Shown piece by piece: positions 8,286-15,976 of a stretch of DNA of 64,000 nucleotides. The notes below the pieces were generated by a model. It was not told where the DNA came from, made no database searches, and worked only from the letters and a program-made list of their open reading frames with translations. How positions within the stretch are numbered: the stretch's first letter is position 1; the number at the start of each line of letters is the position of its first letter. The position numbers were made by a program, and so were the translations under genes. The DNA is from an uncultured Eubacteriales bacterium. GTDB lineage: Bacteria; Bacillota; Clostridia; Christensenellales; Borkfalkiaceae. The stretch covers positions 1 to 64,000 of the forward strand of contig URKE01000003.1 in NCBI GenBank assembly GCA_900548285.1, in the 5' to 3' direction.

Positions 8286-8315
8286 AAGTATGCGCTCAAA
8301 ACGCAATATTATACG
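8286..8315 (-). promoter_or_regulatory. Candidate sigma-G promoter of spoIVB
   Basis: On the minus strand CGTATAA (8309-8315) and CATACTT (8286-8292) are separated by 16 bp. This fits the forespore sigma-G pattern (about GYATR and CATNNTA), and spoIVB is a sigma-F/sigma-G gene in Bacillus. The same elements with the same spacing precede spoVAC. Confidence 0.55.
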
Positions 8316-8351
8316 AACGGAAATATTATATGAATGGAATCCCTAAGCAAT

Positions 8352-8380
8352 AAAAAATCCCGATCAGGAATCGGGATTTA
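8352..8380 (-). terminator. recN terminator
   Basis: A perfect 10-bp stem pairs ATCGGGATTT (8370-8379) with AAATCCCGAT (8355-8364), followed by a T-run in the minus-strand transcript. The recN stop codon lies at the base of the loop. Confidence 0.85.
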
Positions 8381-10073
8381 AATTTTTTTTGAAATTGTCG
8401 GCTTTTGTAATCATTTCCCGCGCGTGGCTCACCGCCGGAACGCTCGACATATCTCCTCCGATAAGCCTTACGACCTCTTCCGTTTTTGACTTTTCGTCGA
8501 GTTTCTCTATCAGAGTGAACGTTTTTTCGCCGTCAGACCGCTTGGATATTTTGAAAGAAGTATCCGCAAAGGAAATAATCTGCGGAAGGTGCGATATTGC
8601 TATAACCTGAATGTTTTTCGAGATTTCGGCGAACTTTTCCGCAACGATTTCGGCTGTTTTACCGCTGATTCCGGCGTCGATTTCATCGAAAATATAAGTC
8701 GAAATTCCGTGATATGACGATATTACGGTTTTCAGCGCGAGCATGAATCTGCTCATTTCGCCACCGCTTATTATTTTAGACATAGGCTTGACAGGCTCGC
8801 CGAGGTTTGCCGAAAACAAAAACGTTATCGCGTCACCGCCGTTTGCTCCGTACTGTTTATCCGTCGCCTGTTTTAAGTCGCCGAATTCCACGTCAAAGCG
8901 GGCGTCTTTCATACCGAGTTCTCTTAACTGCGCGGTAATGCCCGAAATGAGTTTTTCGGCGGCTTTACGACGGATTTCGGACATTTTTACATATAATCCG
9001 TTAAGTTTGTCAAGCAAACTTTGCTTTTCCGCGGTGAGTTTTTCGTATTCCGCATCGAAATCGATCAATCTGCTATACTCGGCTCGCGCTTTATCCAAAA
9101 AGTCAAGCACGGCTTTTTCGTCCGCGCCGTATTTTCTTTTAAGCGTCTTTATTTTATCGAGCCTTTCCTCGATTTTATCGGCGGTTTCCTCGTCGACGTC
9201 GATATCTTCCGCCATAGATTCCGCTGTCGAGGAAACGTCGTTCAATTCCTCCGCGACAGACTTTAATCTGTCATACAACGCGAGATATTCGTCGTCAAGC
9301 GACGTTATCGGCGAAAGTCCTCTGATTGCGGAATTGATATAATCTATCGCGCAGTTTTCGCCGCTTAAAGCGCCCTGCGCAACCGCAAACGCCTCGGAAA
9401 GTTTTTCCGCGCTTTGGATTTTCTTTTTCTGCGCGACGAGTTCATTTTCTTCGCCCTCTCTGATTTCCGCGCTTTCGATTTCCTCTATCTGGAATTTAAG
9501 AATGTCCGCTCTTATCGCGCGGTCGCTTTCGTTTCCGCCGAACGACTTGAATTTTTCGTCCGCAGCCTTGAGTTTATCGCACAACTCCGAGCATTGCCCT
9601 TTAAGCAGCGAAAGCGCGTCGCCCGCAAATTTATCGAGAACTCCGAGTTGTTCCGATTCTTTGAGCAATAAATAATGTTCGCTCTGCCCGTGCACGTCCA
9701 CAAGAAGCGAAGTCACGCTTTTAAGCATCGAAAGCGTAAAAGGGATTCCGTTTACTTTCAGCGAACTTTTAGAGTCCTGAGAGAGTTTTCTCGTTACAAT
9801 GAGTTCGTCCGAGTCCTCGATATCGAGATCGGCTAAAACCTTTTTAACTTCCGTTAAGCCGGAAATATCGAAAACGGCGGACGCAAGACATTCGTTTTCG
9901 CCGAATCTAATCATTGATTTGTCTGCTTTTGCGCCGAGAACGAAGTTAATGGAATCGATTATCACCGATTTGCCCGAGCCCGTTTCGCCTGAAAGAACGT
10001 TCAATCCCCGCTCGAACTCTATTTCCGCGTTTTCGATAAGCGCGATGTTTTTCAGATGTAAAGACTTAATCAT
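8364..10073 (-). CDS. recN: DNA repair protein RecN
   Basis: RecN is an SMC-like ATPase that gathers DNA ends during double-strand-break repair. The 569-residue protein has Walker A GETGSGKS near residues 30-37, a long coiled-coil middle (about 150-370), the ABC signature ISGGEMSRF and Walker B FDEIDAGISG. Length and order are normal. It follows argR with an 8-base overlap, the usual argR-recN order in Bacillota, and its stop is built into a terminator. Translational coupling to argR is likely. Confidence 0.96.
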   Translation of the reverse strand: MIKSLHLKNIALIENAEIEFERGLNVLSGETGSGKSVIIDSINFVLGAKADKSMIRFGENECLASAVFDISGLTEVKKVLADLDIEDSDELIVTRKLSQDSKSSLKVNGIPFTLSMLKSVTSLLVDVHGQSEHYLLLKESEQLGVLDKFAGDALSLLKGQCSELCDKLKAADEKFKSFGGNESDRAIRADILKFQIEEIESAEIREGEENELVAQKKKIQSAEKLSEAFAVAQGALSGENCAIDYINSAIRGLSPITSLDDEYLALYDRLKSVAEELNDVSSTAESMAEDIDVDEETADKIEERLDKIKTLKRKYGADEKAVLDFLDKARAEYSRLIDFDAEYEKLTAEKQSLLDKLNGLYVKMSEIRRKAAEKLISGITAQLRELGMKDARFDVEFGDLKQATDKQYGANGGDAITFLFSANLGEPVKPMSKIISGGEMSRFMLALKTVISSYHGISTYIFDEIDAGISGKTAEIVAEKFAEISKNIQVIAISHLPQIISFADTSFKISKRSDGEKTFTLIEKLDEKSKTEEVVRLIGGDMSSVPAVSHAREMITKADNFKKNLNPDS

Positions 10074-10542
10074 TACGGTAATTTTTGTAAGAGATTAGTT
10101 TTTTTAAGGATTCGAGTACGAATTCGGCGTCTTTTTCCGAATGGGTAACGATAAGCAAAGTGTCGTCGCCGGCAACGCTGCCGACGATTTCCTTGATTTT
10201 CAGTTTATCGACGAGAACACCGGCGGAGTTCCCGTTTCCGCCCAGCGTTTTGACTACTACGAGATTCTGGGCGCGGATAATATCCACAACGCAGTTTTTG
10301 AACAGGTGAAGGAATTTATCGTCGTGAGAAGTTTCGCTTTGATAGGACGTAATCGAATACCTGTGCTTGCGTTTGATTCCGTTGATTTTTATCAGTCCGA
10401 GTTCCTTCACGTCCCTCGAAACCGTAGCCTGCGTAACGTCGAACCCGGACGAGTTGAGCATCTGCGCAAGTTCTTCCTGAGTGTCGATTTCGTTTGTTGA
10501 AATAATTTCGATTATCTTGTTTTGTCTTACTTTTTTACTCAT
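10066..10542 (-). CDS. argR: Arginine repressor ArgR/AhrC
   Basis: ArgR is a hexameric regulator that binds ARG boxes when loaded with arginine. The 158-residue protein has an N-terminal winged helix with the recognition segment TQATVSRDVKEL (about residues 37-48). The C-terminal arginine-binding domain has the conserved GDDT in VAGDDTLLIV. ATG 10542 has a clear AAGGTGAG site. It lies between nadK and recN in the conserved Bacillota order. No arginine biosynthesis gene is in the window, so its targets are elsewhere. Confidence 0.95.
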   Translation of the reverse strand: MSKKVRQNKIIEIISTNEIDTQEELAQMLNSSGFDVTQATVSRDVKELGLIKINGIKRKHRYSITSYQSETSHDDKFLHLFKNCVVDIIRAQNLVVVKTLGGNGNSAGVLVDKLKIKEIVGSVAGDDTLLIVTHSEKDAEFVLESLKKLISYKNYRND

Positions 10543-10551
10543 AATCTCACC

Positions 10552-11337
10552 TTAAAGTTTACAATGTAATCTTTTATAAAAATTGCTGTTATTATCGACG
10601 ATTTTTAAACTTTTTACGTATTTTGAAATCGTGACCGGAGAGTTCGCGCGGAGTTTTTCGACAGGTCTGCCGTCCACGCTAAGCACGCAATCGCACGAAT
10701 TGTCGCCGACAGTTATTTTGAGTTTGCTTTCGTCGTTAAAAACCACGGGACGAGTCCCGAGCGCGTGCGAACAGATGGGCGTTACGATAAACGATTTCAG
10801 ATCGGGCGCAAGAATTACTCCGCCCGCCGAAAGCGAATATGCCGTTGAACCCGTGGGCGTGGCAACGATTACGCCGTCCGCAGAAAGATTATAAACCAAC
10901 TGCCCGTCAATGGAAACGTCGAGTTTGGTCACGATTGTCTTTCCGTCGATTGAACGATCTCTTTCGACAACCGCGTCGTTTAAAGCGATATACTCGTTTT
11001 TTCCCGCTTTGACGCTTAAAACGCTTCTTTCCGAAATGGTAAGATCGTCGTTTTTAATGTCCTCGACGCATTTTTCAACGTCACCGCTCTCGTAACTGCT
11101 TAAAAACCCCACGGTCCCCGCGTTAATCGCAAGAATGGGCGCGCCTGTGCGTACGGCGTAAGACGCGGTTCGCAAAATCGTGCCGTCGCCGCCGATAACG
11201 ACAATCAAGTCGGGAATAATGTCCGCTTCGCCTACGCGAAAACAAAAATAATTATCGTCAAGAAGTTTTCTCAGCGTTTCAAAACCCGACGGTTTTCCTT
11301 CGATATTCTTTTTTTCAAAAAAAGCAATATTTTTCAT
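10552..11337 (-). CDS. nadK: NAD kinase
   Basis: NadK phosphorylates NAD to NADP in the cytosol. The 261-residue protein carries GGDGT (VVIGGDGTILRTA, about residues 47-59), the NAGTVGFLS segment and the TPTGSTAYSLSAGG motif. Length is typical of the short bacterial form. It lies 12 bases after tlyA and 9 bases before argR, in the conserved tlyA-nadK-argR-recN order. The ribosome site is weak, so expression probably depends on coupling within the operon. Confidence 0.95.
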   Translation of the reverse strand: MKNIAFFEKKNIEGKPSGFETLRKLLDDNYFCFRVGEADIIPDLIVVIGGDGTILRTASYAVRTGAPILAINAGTVGFLSSYESGDVEKCVEDIKNDDLTISERSVLSVKAGKNEYIALNDAVVERDRSIDGKTIVTKLDVSIDGQLVYNLSADGVIVATPTGSTAYSLSAGGVILAPDLKSFIVTPICSHALGTRPVVFNDESKLKITVGDNSCDCVLSVDGRPVEKLRANSPVTISKYVKSLKIVDNNSNFYKRLHCKL

Positions 11338-11349
11338 AATTATTTACGT

Positions 11350-12144
11350 TTAAAAACTTATATGCCGTATCGCGGCGTTTTTCATTATTACGTCGCTTAT
11401 TTCTTTATCGGTAATCGCTTCGGCTTTTCTTTTAGTCAACAAAAAGAGATACTCTGCGTTTTTTCCGGGTTTTATGGGCGCGAACGTGAATTTAACCGGC
11501 GTCAGCCCGACCGACACTGCGAAGGATTTTATCTTTAATGCCGATTCGAGCCTCGCTTTTAAAGACGTGACTATACCGTTCTTATTCAACTCTTTTTTCC
11601 CGCATTCGAACTGCGGTTTTAAGAGAACCACGGCAAAGCCGTCGTCTTTGAGAACGTCGCATATCGGCTTTAAAACATAGGTCAGCGAAATAAAACTGAC
11701 GTCGCAAGTTACGCCGTCGACAAATTCTCCGATGACGTTTGCCGTAAGGTTTCTCGCATTGAAATTATCGATGACGACTACTCTGTCGTCACTCTTCAGT
11801 TTATCGCTCAGTTGGCTTTCTCCTACGTCTATCGCAAAAACTTTTTTCGCGCCCCGACGAAGCAGACAATCGGTAAAACCGCCCGTACTCGCGCCGACGT
11901 CCGCAAATACAAGCCCGTTAACGTCAACGCTGAAATCGGAAAGAGCCTTTTCGAGTTTATAACCGCCGTTGGAAACGAATTCGTTGCTCTCGCAGACGGC
12001 AATGACGTCGTTATCGCTTACGTTTTGCGAGGGTTTTAAAACCGTCTTGCCGTTTACGCAAACAAAACCTTTCTCTATAGCCTCGGCGGACTTGGTTCGC
12101 GACGAGAATTTTTTTGTCGAAAACAGGTACGCGTCTAATCTCAT
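11350..12144 (-). CDS. tlyA: TlyA-family rRNA 2'-O-methyltransferase
   Basis: TlyA homologues 2'-O-methylate cytidines in 16S and/or 23S rRNA; the old hemolysin label is not a function assignment. The 264-residue protein has an N-terminal S4 RNA-binding domain (about 1-60) followed by an FtsJ-like Rossmann methyltransferase. The SAM motif is DVGASTGGFTDCLL at about 80-93. TlyA proteins act on 16S alone or on both subunits depending on subtype, which I cannot settle here. It overlaps ispA by 4 bases. Confidence 0.92.
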   Translation of the reverse strand: MRLDAYLFSTKKFSSRTKSAEAIEKGFVCVNGKTVLKPSQNVSDNDVIAVCESNEFVSNGGYKLEKALSDFSVDVNGLVFADVGASTGGFTDCLLRRGAKKVFAIDVGESQLSDKLKSDDRVVVIDNFNARNLTANVIGEFVDGVTCDVSFISLTYVLKPICDVLKDDGFAVVLLKPQFECGKKELNKNGIVTSLKARLESALKIKSFAVSVGLTPVKFTFAPIKPGKNAEYLFLLTKRKAEAITDKEISDVIMKNAAIRHISF

Positions 12145-13058
12145 TTTCCTTTATCCGATAATCCGTTTTTTAAGCCCGTCGCGCCGACGAAATCGTCAAT
12201 CGATTCAACGAGGCGTATGAGAAATTCCGTTCTCTGTATTTTTTTTAGATCTTCAACGGTTTTCGCGATAAGCAACCGCATTTCATCGGTTACTTTTTCA
12301 ACGCCGTAAACCGACACGGAGGTAAATTTACGTTCGCGCGCGTCTTTGCCGGAAGTTTTTCCCGTCTGTTCGGACGAAAGTAAAACGTCTTTCAGATCGT
12401 CGGCAAACTGAAACGCTCTGCCGAAATTATTACCTATACTTTCCGCAATCGGTATGAGTTTATCTTCGCCTTTCAGAAGGGCCGTCATCGCGAATGGCGC
12501 TGTCAGAAGTTTTCCCGTTTTTAATTCGTAAGTTTCAAAGAGTTTTTTTTCGTTCTTATCGGTTGCGTTTTCGCTTTCTTTATCGGAAACCTGTCCGGAA
12601 ACCATTCCGCTGTACCCCGAACAGTCGGCAAGGTATTTGAGGGCGTTTATTTCATTTTTCGTAGAAACGACGCCGAGAATATGCTCGAAAGCGAAATTCA
12701 GGAGAGCGTCGCCCGCCAGAAGCGCGGTCGCCTCTCCGTATTTAACGTGGCAGGTCGGTTTTCCGCGGCGTAGCGAATCGTTGTCCATCGACGGCAAATC
12801 GTCATGAATAAGCGAATAGGTATGAATACATTCCAGCCCGAACGCAAACGGCATAACGACTTTTTTATCAAGCCCGAGCGCATCGCCGAAAGCAAGGGTG
12901 AGAACGGGTCTTATCCTTTTCCCGCCGGCGAAAAAACTGTAGTTCATTGCGTCCGCCAAAGCGTTCGGAGTTGATACTCTGCCAAAAACAGTTTCGGAAT
13001 ACTTTAAAAAATCGTCTGTAATTTCGGCGTATTTTACATTATATTCCGCTTTGGTCAT
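12141..13058 (-). CDS. ispA: Polyprenyl (farnesyl/geranyl) diphosphate synthase
   Basis: This enzyme condenses isopentenyl diphosphate with allylic primers to form farnesyl (or geranylgeranyl) diphosphate. The 305-residue protein has the first aspartate-rich motif in HDDLPSMDND, the second as DDLKD in FADDLKDVL, and the substrate segment GGKRIRP. It overlaps both folD and tlyA by 4 bases. In many Bacillota xseA and xseB lie between folD and ispA; both are absent here. dxs, often next to ispA, is at 25.7 kb. Chain length cannot be fixed from sequence alone. Confidence 0.93.
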   Translation of the reverse strand: MTKAEYNVKYAEITDDFLKYSETVFGRVSTPNALADAMNYSFFAGGKRIRPVLTLAFGDALGLDKKVVMPFAFGLECIHTYSLIHDDLPSMDNDSLRRGKPTCHVKYGEATALLAGDALLNFAFEHILGVVSTKNEINALKYLADCSGYSGMVSGQVSDKESENATDKNEKKLFETYELKTGKLLTAPFAMTALLKGEDKLIPIAESIGNNFGRAFQFADDLKDVLLSSEQTGKTSGKDARERKFTSVSVYGVEKVTDEMRLLIAKTVEDLKKIQRTEFLIRLVESIDDFVGATGLKNGLSDKGK

Positions 13059-13906
13059 TTTAAAATTTTCCTCATGCCCGTAACGTAGGTGTTATATAGC
13101 AGCATCGTGATCGTCATCGGCCCGACGCCACCCGGAACGGGAGTTATGTAGGACGCTTTTTTGCTTACGTTGTCAAAATCTACGTCACCGTAAACTTTAC
13201 CGTCTACTCTGTTTATGCCGGCGTCGACAACGACAACGCCGTCCTTAACCATGTCGGCGGTTATGATATTTTTTTTGCCCACCGCGCAGACAAGAATATC
13301 CGCCGTTTTTGTGATGTCGGCGAGATTTTCGGTTTTACTGTGACAAATCGTAACCGTGCAATCTTTCTTTAAAAGCATAAGCGCGACGGGTTTGCCGACT
13401 ATGTTGCTCCTGCCGACAACGACCGCATGTTTTCCTTTAAGCGGGATATTATAGTACTCGAGAAGTTTGATTATGCCGTACGGCGTGCAGGAATAAAGCC
13501 CGTTATCCGAAAACATGGCAAGACGACCTATATTGCTCTCGCTGAAGCCGTCAACGTCTTTTTCGGGCGGGATAAGCTTAAGCACGCTCTCCTCGTCGAT
13601 ATGGCGCGGTAACGGAAGTTGAACGAGTACGCCGTCGATATTGTCGTCCGCGACTTTTTCATTAACGATATTCTCAATTTCAACCTGAGAAATCGTTTCG
13701 GGAAGAACAACCGTTTCGGAAATAATCCCCGCTTCTTCGCAAGCCTTGCTTTTACCGCGGACATAAATTTGAGATGCGGGATCTTCGCCGGCAATAATCA
13801 CCGTAAGGGTGAATTTCTTACCGTATTTGTCGTAAGCCTCGGCGATTTTCTGCTTTAAATCTTCTCTTATCGTCTTAGCGACGAGTTTTCCGTCGATTAA
13901 CTGCAT
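13055..13906 (-). CDS. folD: Bifunctional methylene-THF dehydrogenase/cyclohydrolase FolD
   Basis: FolD interconverts 5,10-methylene-, methenyl- and 10-formyl-tetrahydrofolate, supplying formyl groups for purines and initiator tRNA. The 283-residue protein shows QLPLPRH, the nucleotide-binding GRSNIVGKPVA and the C-terminal PGGVGPMT motif. The open frame extends 11 codons further upstream, but AGGAGG is well placed only for ATG 13906, one base after the nusB stop. It lies in the conserved nusB-folD-ispA order. fmt, a consumer of 10-formyl-THF, is at 36.6 kb. Confidence 0.95.
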   Translation of the reverse strand: MQLIDGKLVAKTIREDLKQKIAEAYDKYGKKFTLTVIIAGEDPASQIYVRGKSKACEEAGIISETVVLPETISQVEIENIVNEKVADDNIDGVLVQLPLPRHIDEESVLKLIPPEKDVDGFSESNIGRLAMFSDNGLYSCTPYGIIKLLEYYNIPLKGKHAVVVGRSNIVGKPVALMLLKKDCTVTICHSKTENLADITKTADILVCAVGKKNIITADMVKDGVVVVDAGINRVDGKVYGDVDFDNVSKKASYITPVPGGVGPMTITMLLYNTYVTGMRKILK

Positions 13907-13907
13907 A

Positions 13908-14306
13908 TCACGCCTCCTGTTCTTTTTTAACGGAAGCAAGTATGCCGTTGACGAAATTAAGGCTCTCTTCGGTGGAATATTTTCTCACGAGAGAAAGGGC
14001 TTCGTCTATCGAAACGACGGTCGGAATATCGTCAAAATATTTTATTTCCGCAACGGCGATATAAAGCGCGCATTTATCCGTAGAAAAAATACGCTCGAAA
14101 CTATAGCCCCGCGCGTGTTTGCCGATTATTTCCTTGAGTTCGCTTTTATGTTCTTTTATTGCGGAAAGAAGCGCGTTCGCAAACTCCTCGTCGTCTTTTG
14201 AAAGCGACGATTCTTCCATCGTCTCCTTTTCGAATTCATCGTCGTTTTCGTAAAATAAATCTGCGTATAAAATCTTGTAAACCGCTTCTCTCGCGTCTCT
14301 TCTCAT
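13908..14306 (-). CDS. nusB: Transcription antitermination factor NusB
   Basis: NusB binds boxA RNA with NusE (S10) in rRNA antitermination complexes. The 132-residue all-helical protein starts with the family's RRDAREAVYKILYADLF and ends with ESLNFVNGILASV, typical of NusB. A GAGAGG site precedes ATG 14306. It is the first gene of the nusB-folD-ispA-tlyA-nadK-argR-recN run and is preceded by a structured leader (see 14333-14429), so antitermination-like feedback is possible but unproven. NusA, its partner, is at the right edge of the window. Confidence 0.93.
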   Translation of the reverse strand: MRRDAREAVYKILYADLFYENDDEFEKETMEESSLSKDDEEFANALLSAIKEHKSELKEIIGKHARGYSFERIFSTDKCALYIAVAEIKYFDDIPTVVSIDEALSLVRKYSTEESLNFVNGILASVKKEQEA

Positions 14307-14332
14307 AAATCCTCTCTTGTATTGATATCATA

Positions 14333-14368
14333 GCCGACCGGGGATAAAACCAACCGTTGTCCCTCGGC
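14333..14368 (-). promoter_or_regulatory. Second leader hairpin before nusB
   Basis: GCCGA (14333-14337) pairs with TCGGC (14364-14368) and GGGA (14341-14344) with TCCC (14360-14363), leaving a three-base bulge. It lies 27 bases before the nusB start and may form together with the larger upstream hairpin. Confidence 0.4.
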
Positions 14369-14393
14369 GTGTTTAACTGTCTTGACCGACATA

Positions 14394-14429
14394 AATCCCG
14401 ATCGCCGCCGAAAGGCGACAACCGAGATT
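14394..14429 (-). promoter_or_regulatory. 16-bp RNA hairpin in the asp23-nusB gap
   Basis: In minus-strand RNA the 16 bases from 14429 down to 14414 pair continuously with 14409 down to 14394 around a UUUC loop. Four of the pairs are G-U wobbles that would be mismatches in plus-strand RNA, so the structure belongs to the minus-strand transcript. No U-run follows, so it is not an ordinary terminator. A processing site or leader element is more likely. Confidence 0.6.
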
Positions 14430-14472
14430 TTTACGGGGAAATTTTAAATTGTCTGTAAACCGCGCGTCACTA

Positions 14473-14826
14473 TTATGCCGTGACGTTTTCTTCGGGGAAG
14501 ATTACGCCGTTCACTTTAACGTCGATAGAGCCGATTTTGTACTTCGACATCGATTCGACGCTGTGCTTTATGTTTCGCTGGATATCGTAAGCGACGTCGG
14601 AAATGCCGTAACCGTAATACACGTCCACCGAAACAGCAACGTTGATAAGTCCGTTTGAACAGTCGACCTTAATGCCGTCCGTACTCTTTTTTACGGTTCT
14701 TTTCTTATACTGAATGGCAACGCCGGAAACGTCTTCAACGGCAAGCCTGACAATACCTTTTACAATGCCTATATTGTAAATAACTTTACCTTTCTTTTCG
14801 GAAACGTTGTTTTTGTAATCTGCCAC
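14473..14826 (-). CDS. Asp23/YqhY (Gls24) family protein
   Basis: This 117-residue protein belongs to the Asp23/Gls24 family of small cytosolic or envelope-associated proteins linked to envelope homeostasis; YqhY has been tied to acetyl-CoA carboxylase in Bacillus. Conserved segments include the N-terminal GIVKGIVRLAVEDVSGV and the central INVAVSVDVYYGYGISDVA. The start is GTG 14826 with GAGG upstream. In Bacillota yqhY usually lies with accB-accC, between spoIIIAH and nusB. Here accB and accC are missing but its place in the order is kept. A 10-bp palindrome overlaps its predicted promoter. Confidence 0.85.
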   Translation of the reverse strand: MADYKNNVSEKKGKVIYNIGIVKGIVRLAVEDVSGVAIQYKKRTVKKSTDGIKVDCSNGLINVAVSVDVYYGYGISDVAYDIQRNIKHSVESMSKYKIGSIDVKVNGVIFPEENVTA

Positions 14827-14852
14827 GATAAACCTCGGTTCGCCTGACGGCG

Positions 14853-14875
14853 TATAATACTTTTTAAGTATTATA
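14853..14875 (-). promoter_or_regulatory. Extended -10 promoter of asp23 within a 10-bp palindrome
   Basis: On the minus strand TATAAT (14870-14875) carries a TGC extension. It forms one arm of a perfect inverted repeat, TATAATACTT (14853-14862) and AAGTATTATA (14866-14875), with a 3-base centre. The symmetry also creates a TATAAT on the plus strand. An operator overlapping the -10 box is a likely reading. Confidence 0.5.
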
Positions 14876-14935
14876 GCACACTTTTTCGCTTTTGAAAAGC
14901 ATTTTACCGGATTTATTCGGCTTTATCGCGAATTA

Positions 14936-15409
14936 TCACGAAATTGCCTGAATATAAACGTTATCGGGCGAAGCGTTCACTTCGTTTGCGCAGATCGTGT
15001 AAATAAGTATCGCGTCATCCTGATCGAATTCGGCGTCTTTAACGATTATGCTTACGTTATCGGAACTCATCCCTATCGTTACGGCAACTTCTTCATAGCC
15101 TTTGGCTTTAATCAGGTTTTCGAGGAGGTTTTCCTGCTCCATTATCTTCGAGATTTTGAGTTTCATTGCAAGCGCTTCGTTCTTTGCTTCCTCGTTTTCG
15201 ATATCGGAAGTTATCACCTCGTCGATCTGAGTGAGTTGTTTGTTTCTGGAAGTGTTTCTCGTCGCTTTCACTTCGGTGAAATAACTCGCGGTCGGGGTTG
15301 CGTCGTCATTCGCCGAAACGGATTGAGCAAATACGAAGTTAAGCACCGCCGTTGTGATAAGCAAGGCGATCATACAGGACAATACGATGATTTTTTTCTT
15401 TTTTGACAT
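14936..15409 (-). CDS. spoIIIAH: Stage III sporulation protein AH
   Basis: SpoIIIAH is the mother-cell component that crosses the intermembrane space and pairs with forespore SpoIIQ to form the feeding-tube channel. The 157-residue protein has a short basic N-terminus, one membrane segment (about 6-30), a coiled-coil-prone stretch and a C-terminal ring-building (YscJ/FliF-like) domain. AAGGAGAAAAAA precedes ATG 15409. It is the last gene of the spoIIIA cluster, separated from spoIIIAG by a gap with a terminator-like hairpin. No spoIIQ is visible in the window. Confidence 0.9.
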   Translation of the reverse strand: MSKKKKIIVLSCMIALLITTAVLNFVFAQSVSANDDATPTASYFTEVKATRNTSRNKQLTQIDEVITSDIENEEAKNEALAMKLKISKIMEQENLLENLIKAKGYEEVAVTIGMSSDNVSIIVKDAEFDQDDAILIYTICANEVNASPDNVYIQAIS

Positions 15410-15453
15410 GTTTTTTCTCCTTTATTATTTTTTGATTGATTAAAATTTTTTAT

Positions 15454-15491
15454 AAAAACGCCGTGTCGTTCAGAGTTCTTCGACAGCGCGT
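15454..15491 (-). terminator. Terminator-like hairpin between spoIIIAG and spoIIIAH
   Basis: In minus-strand RNA 15491-15481 pairs with 15468-15458, with a two-base internal mismatch, and is followed by five T residues. It could reduce transcription into spoIIIAH or mark a processing point inside the spoIIIA operon. Confidence 0.5.
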
Positions 15492-15505
15492 CTTTTTTCG
15501 TTTCT

Positions 15506-15976
15506 TTATTGAGCAATTATCCTGATTTTATCGCAGGAAATATCGAATACGGCGGTGACCGCGTCGAGAACGTTCATTTTTGACGTTACGTCGTTGACGC
15601 CTTTAACGACGACGAGAACACCCGTTATCTCCGGATATTTTTCGCCGATTTGCAACGGTTTACCGCCCGAAAAAACCGTCGACGTGGTAACGGTCGTTTT
15701 TCCGTTTTCGGTCACGCTTTTTTCATCCGTCTGATAAAGTTTTTCGACCGCGCCCGAAACGGAAACGACTACTCTGACTTTTTTTATCCCGTCGATTCCC
15801 GAAATTGCCTTTTCGAGTTTATTCTCGAGCGCGCAGACGTAATATTCGGTTTCGCTTTTCGGTTCGGCGCCGTCGTTTTTGTTAAGAGAAAAGAACGCGA
15901 CGGCAACGACGACTGCAAACAAAACGGATGCTATAACGTATTCTTTTTTGAATTTACGATTTTTTTCGTTATCCAT
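15506..15976 (-). CDS. spoIIIAG: Stage III sporulation protein AG
   Basis: SpoIIIAG forms the large multimeric ring of the SpoIIIA-SpoIIQ channel in the outer forespore membrane. The 156-residue protein has a basic N-terminus, one membrane segment (about 12-30) and an extracytoplasmic domain. That domain includes the family's KLEKAISGIDGIKKVRVVVSV-like segment and the late TGVLVVVKGVNDV motif. It overlaps spoIIIAF by 8 bases. Confidence 0.9.
   Translation of the reverse strand: MDNEKNRKFKKEYVIASVLFAVVVAVAFFSLNKNDGAEPKSETEYYVCALENKLEKAISGIDGIKKVRVVVSVSGAVEKLYQTDEKSVTENGKTTVTTSTVFSGGKPLQIGEKYPEITGVLVVVKGVNDVTSKMNVLDAVTAVFDISCDKIRIIAQ

Noticed and set aside
14307..14472. Tetrahydrofolate or other known riboswitch upstream of nusB-folD
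   Set aside because: Hairpins are present but no known aptamer consensus was recognised; reported only as an unassigned leader.
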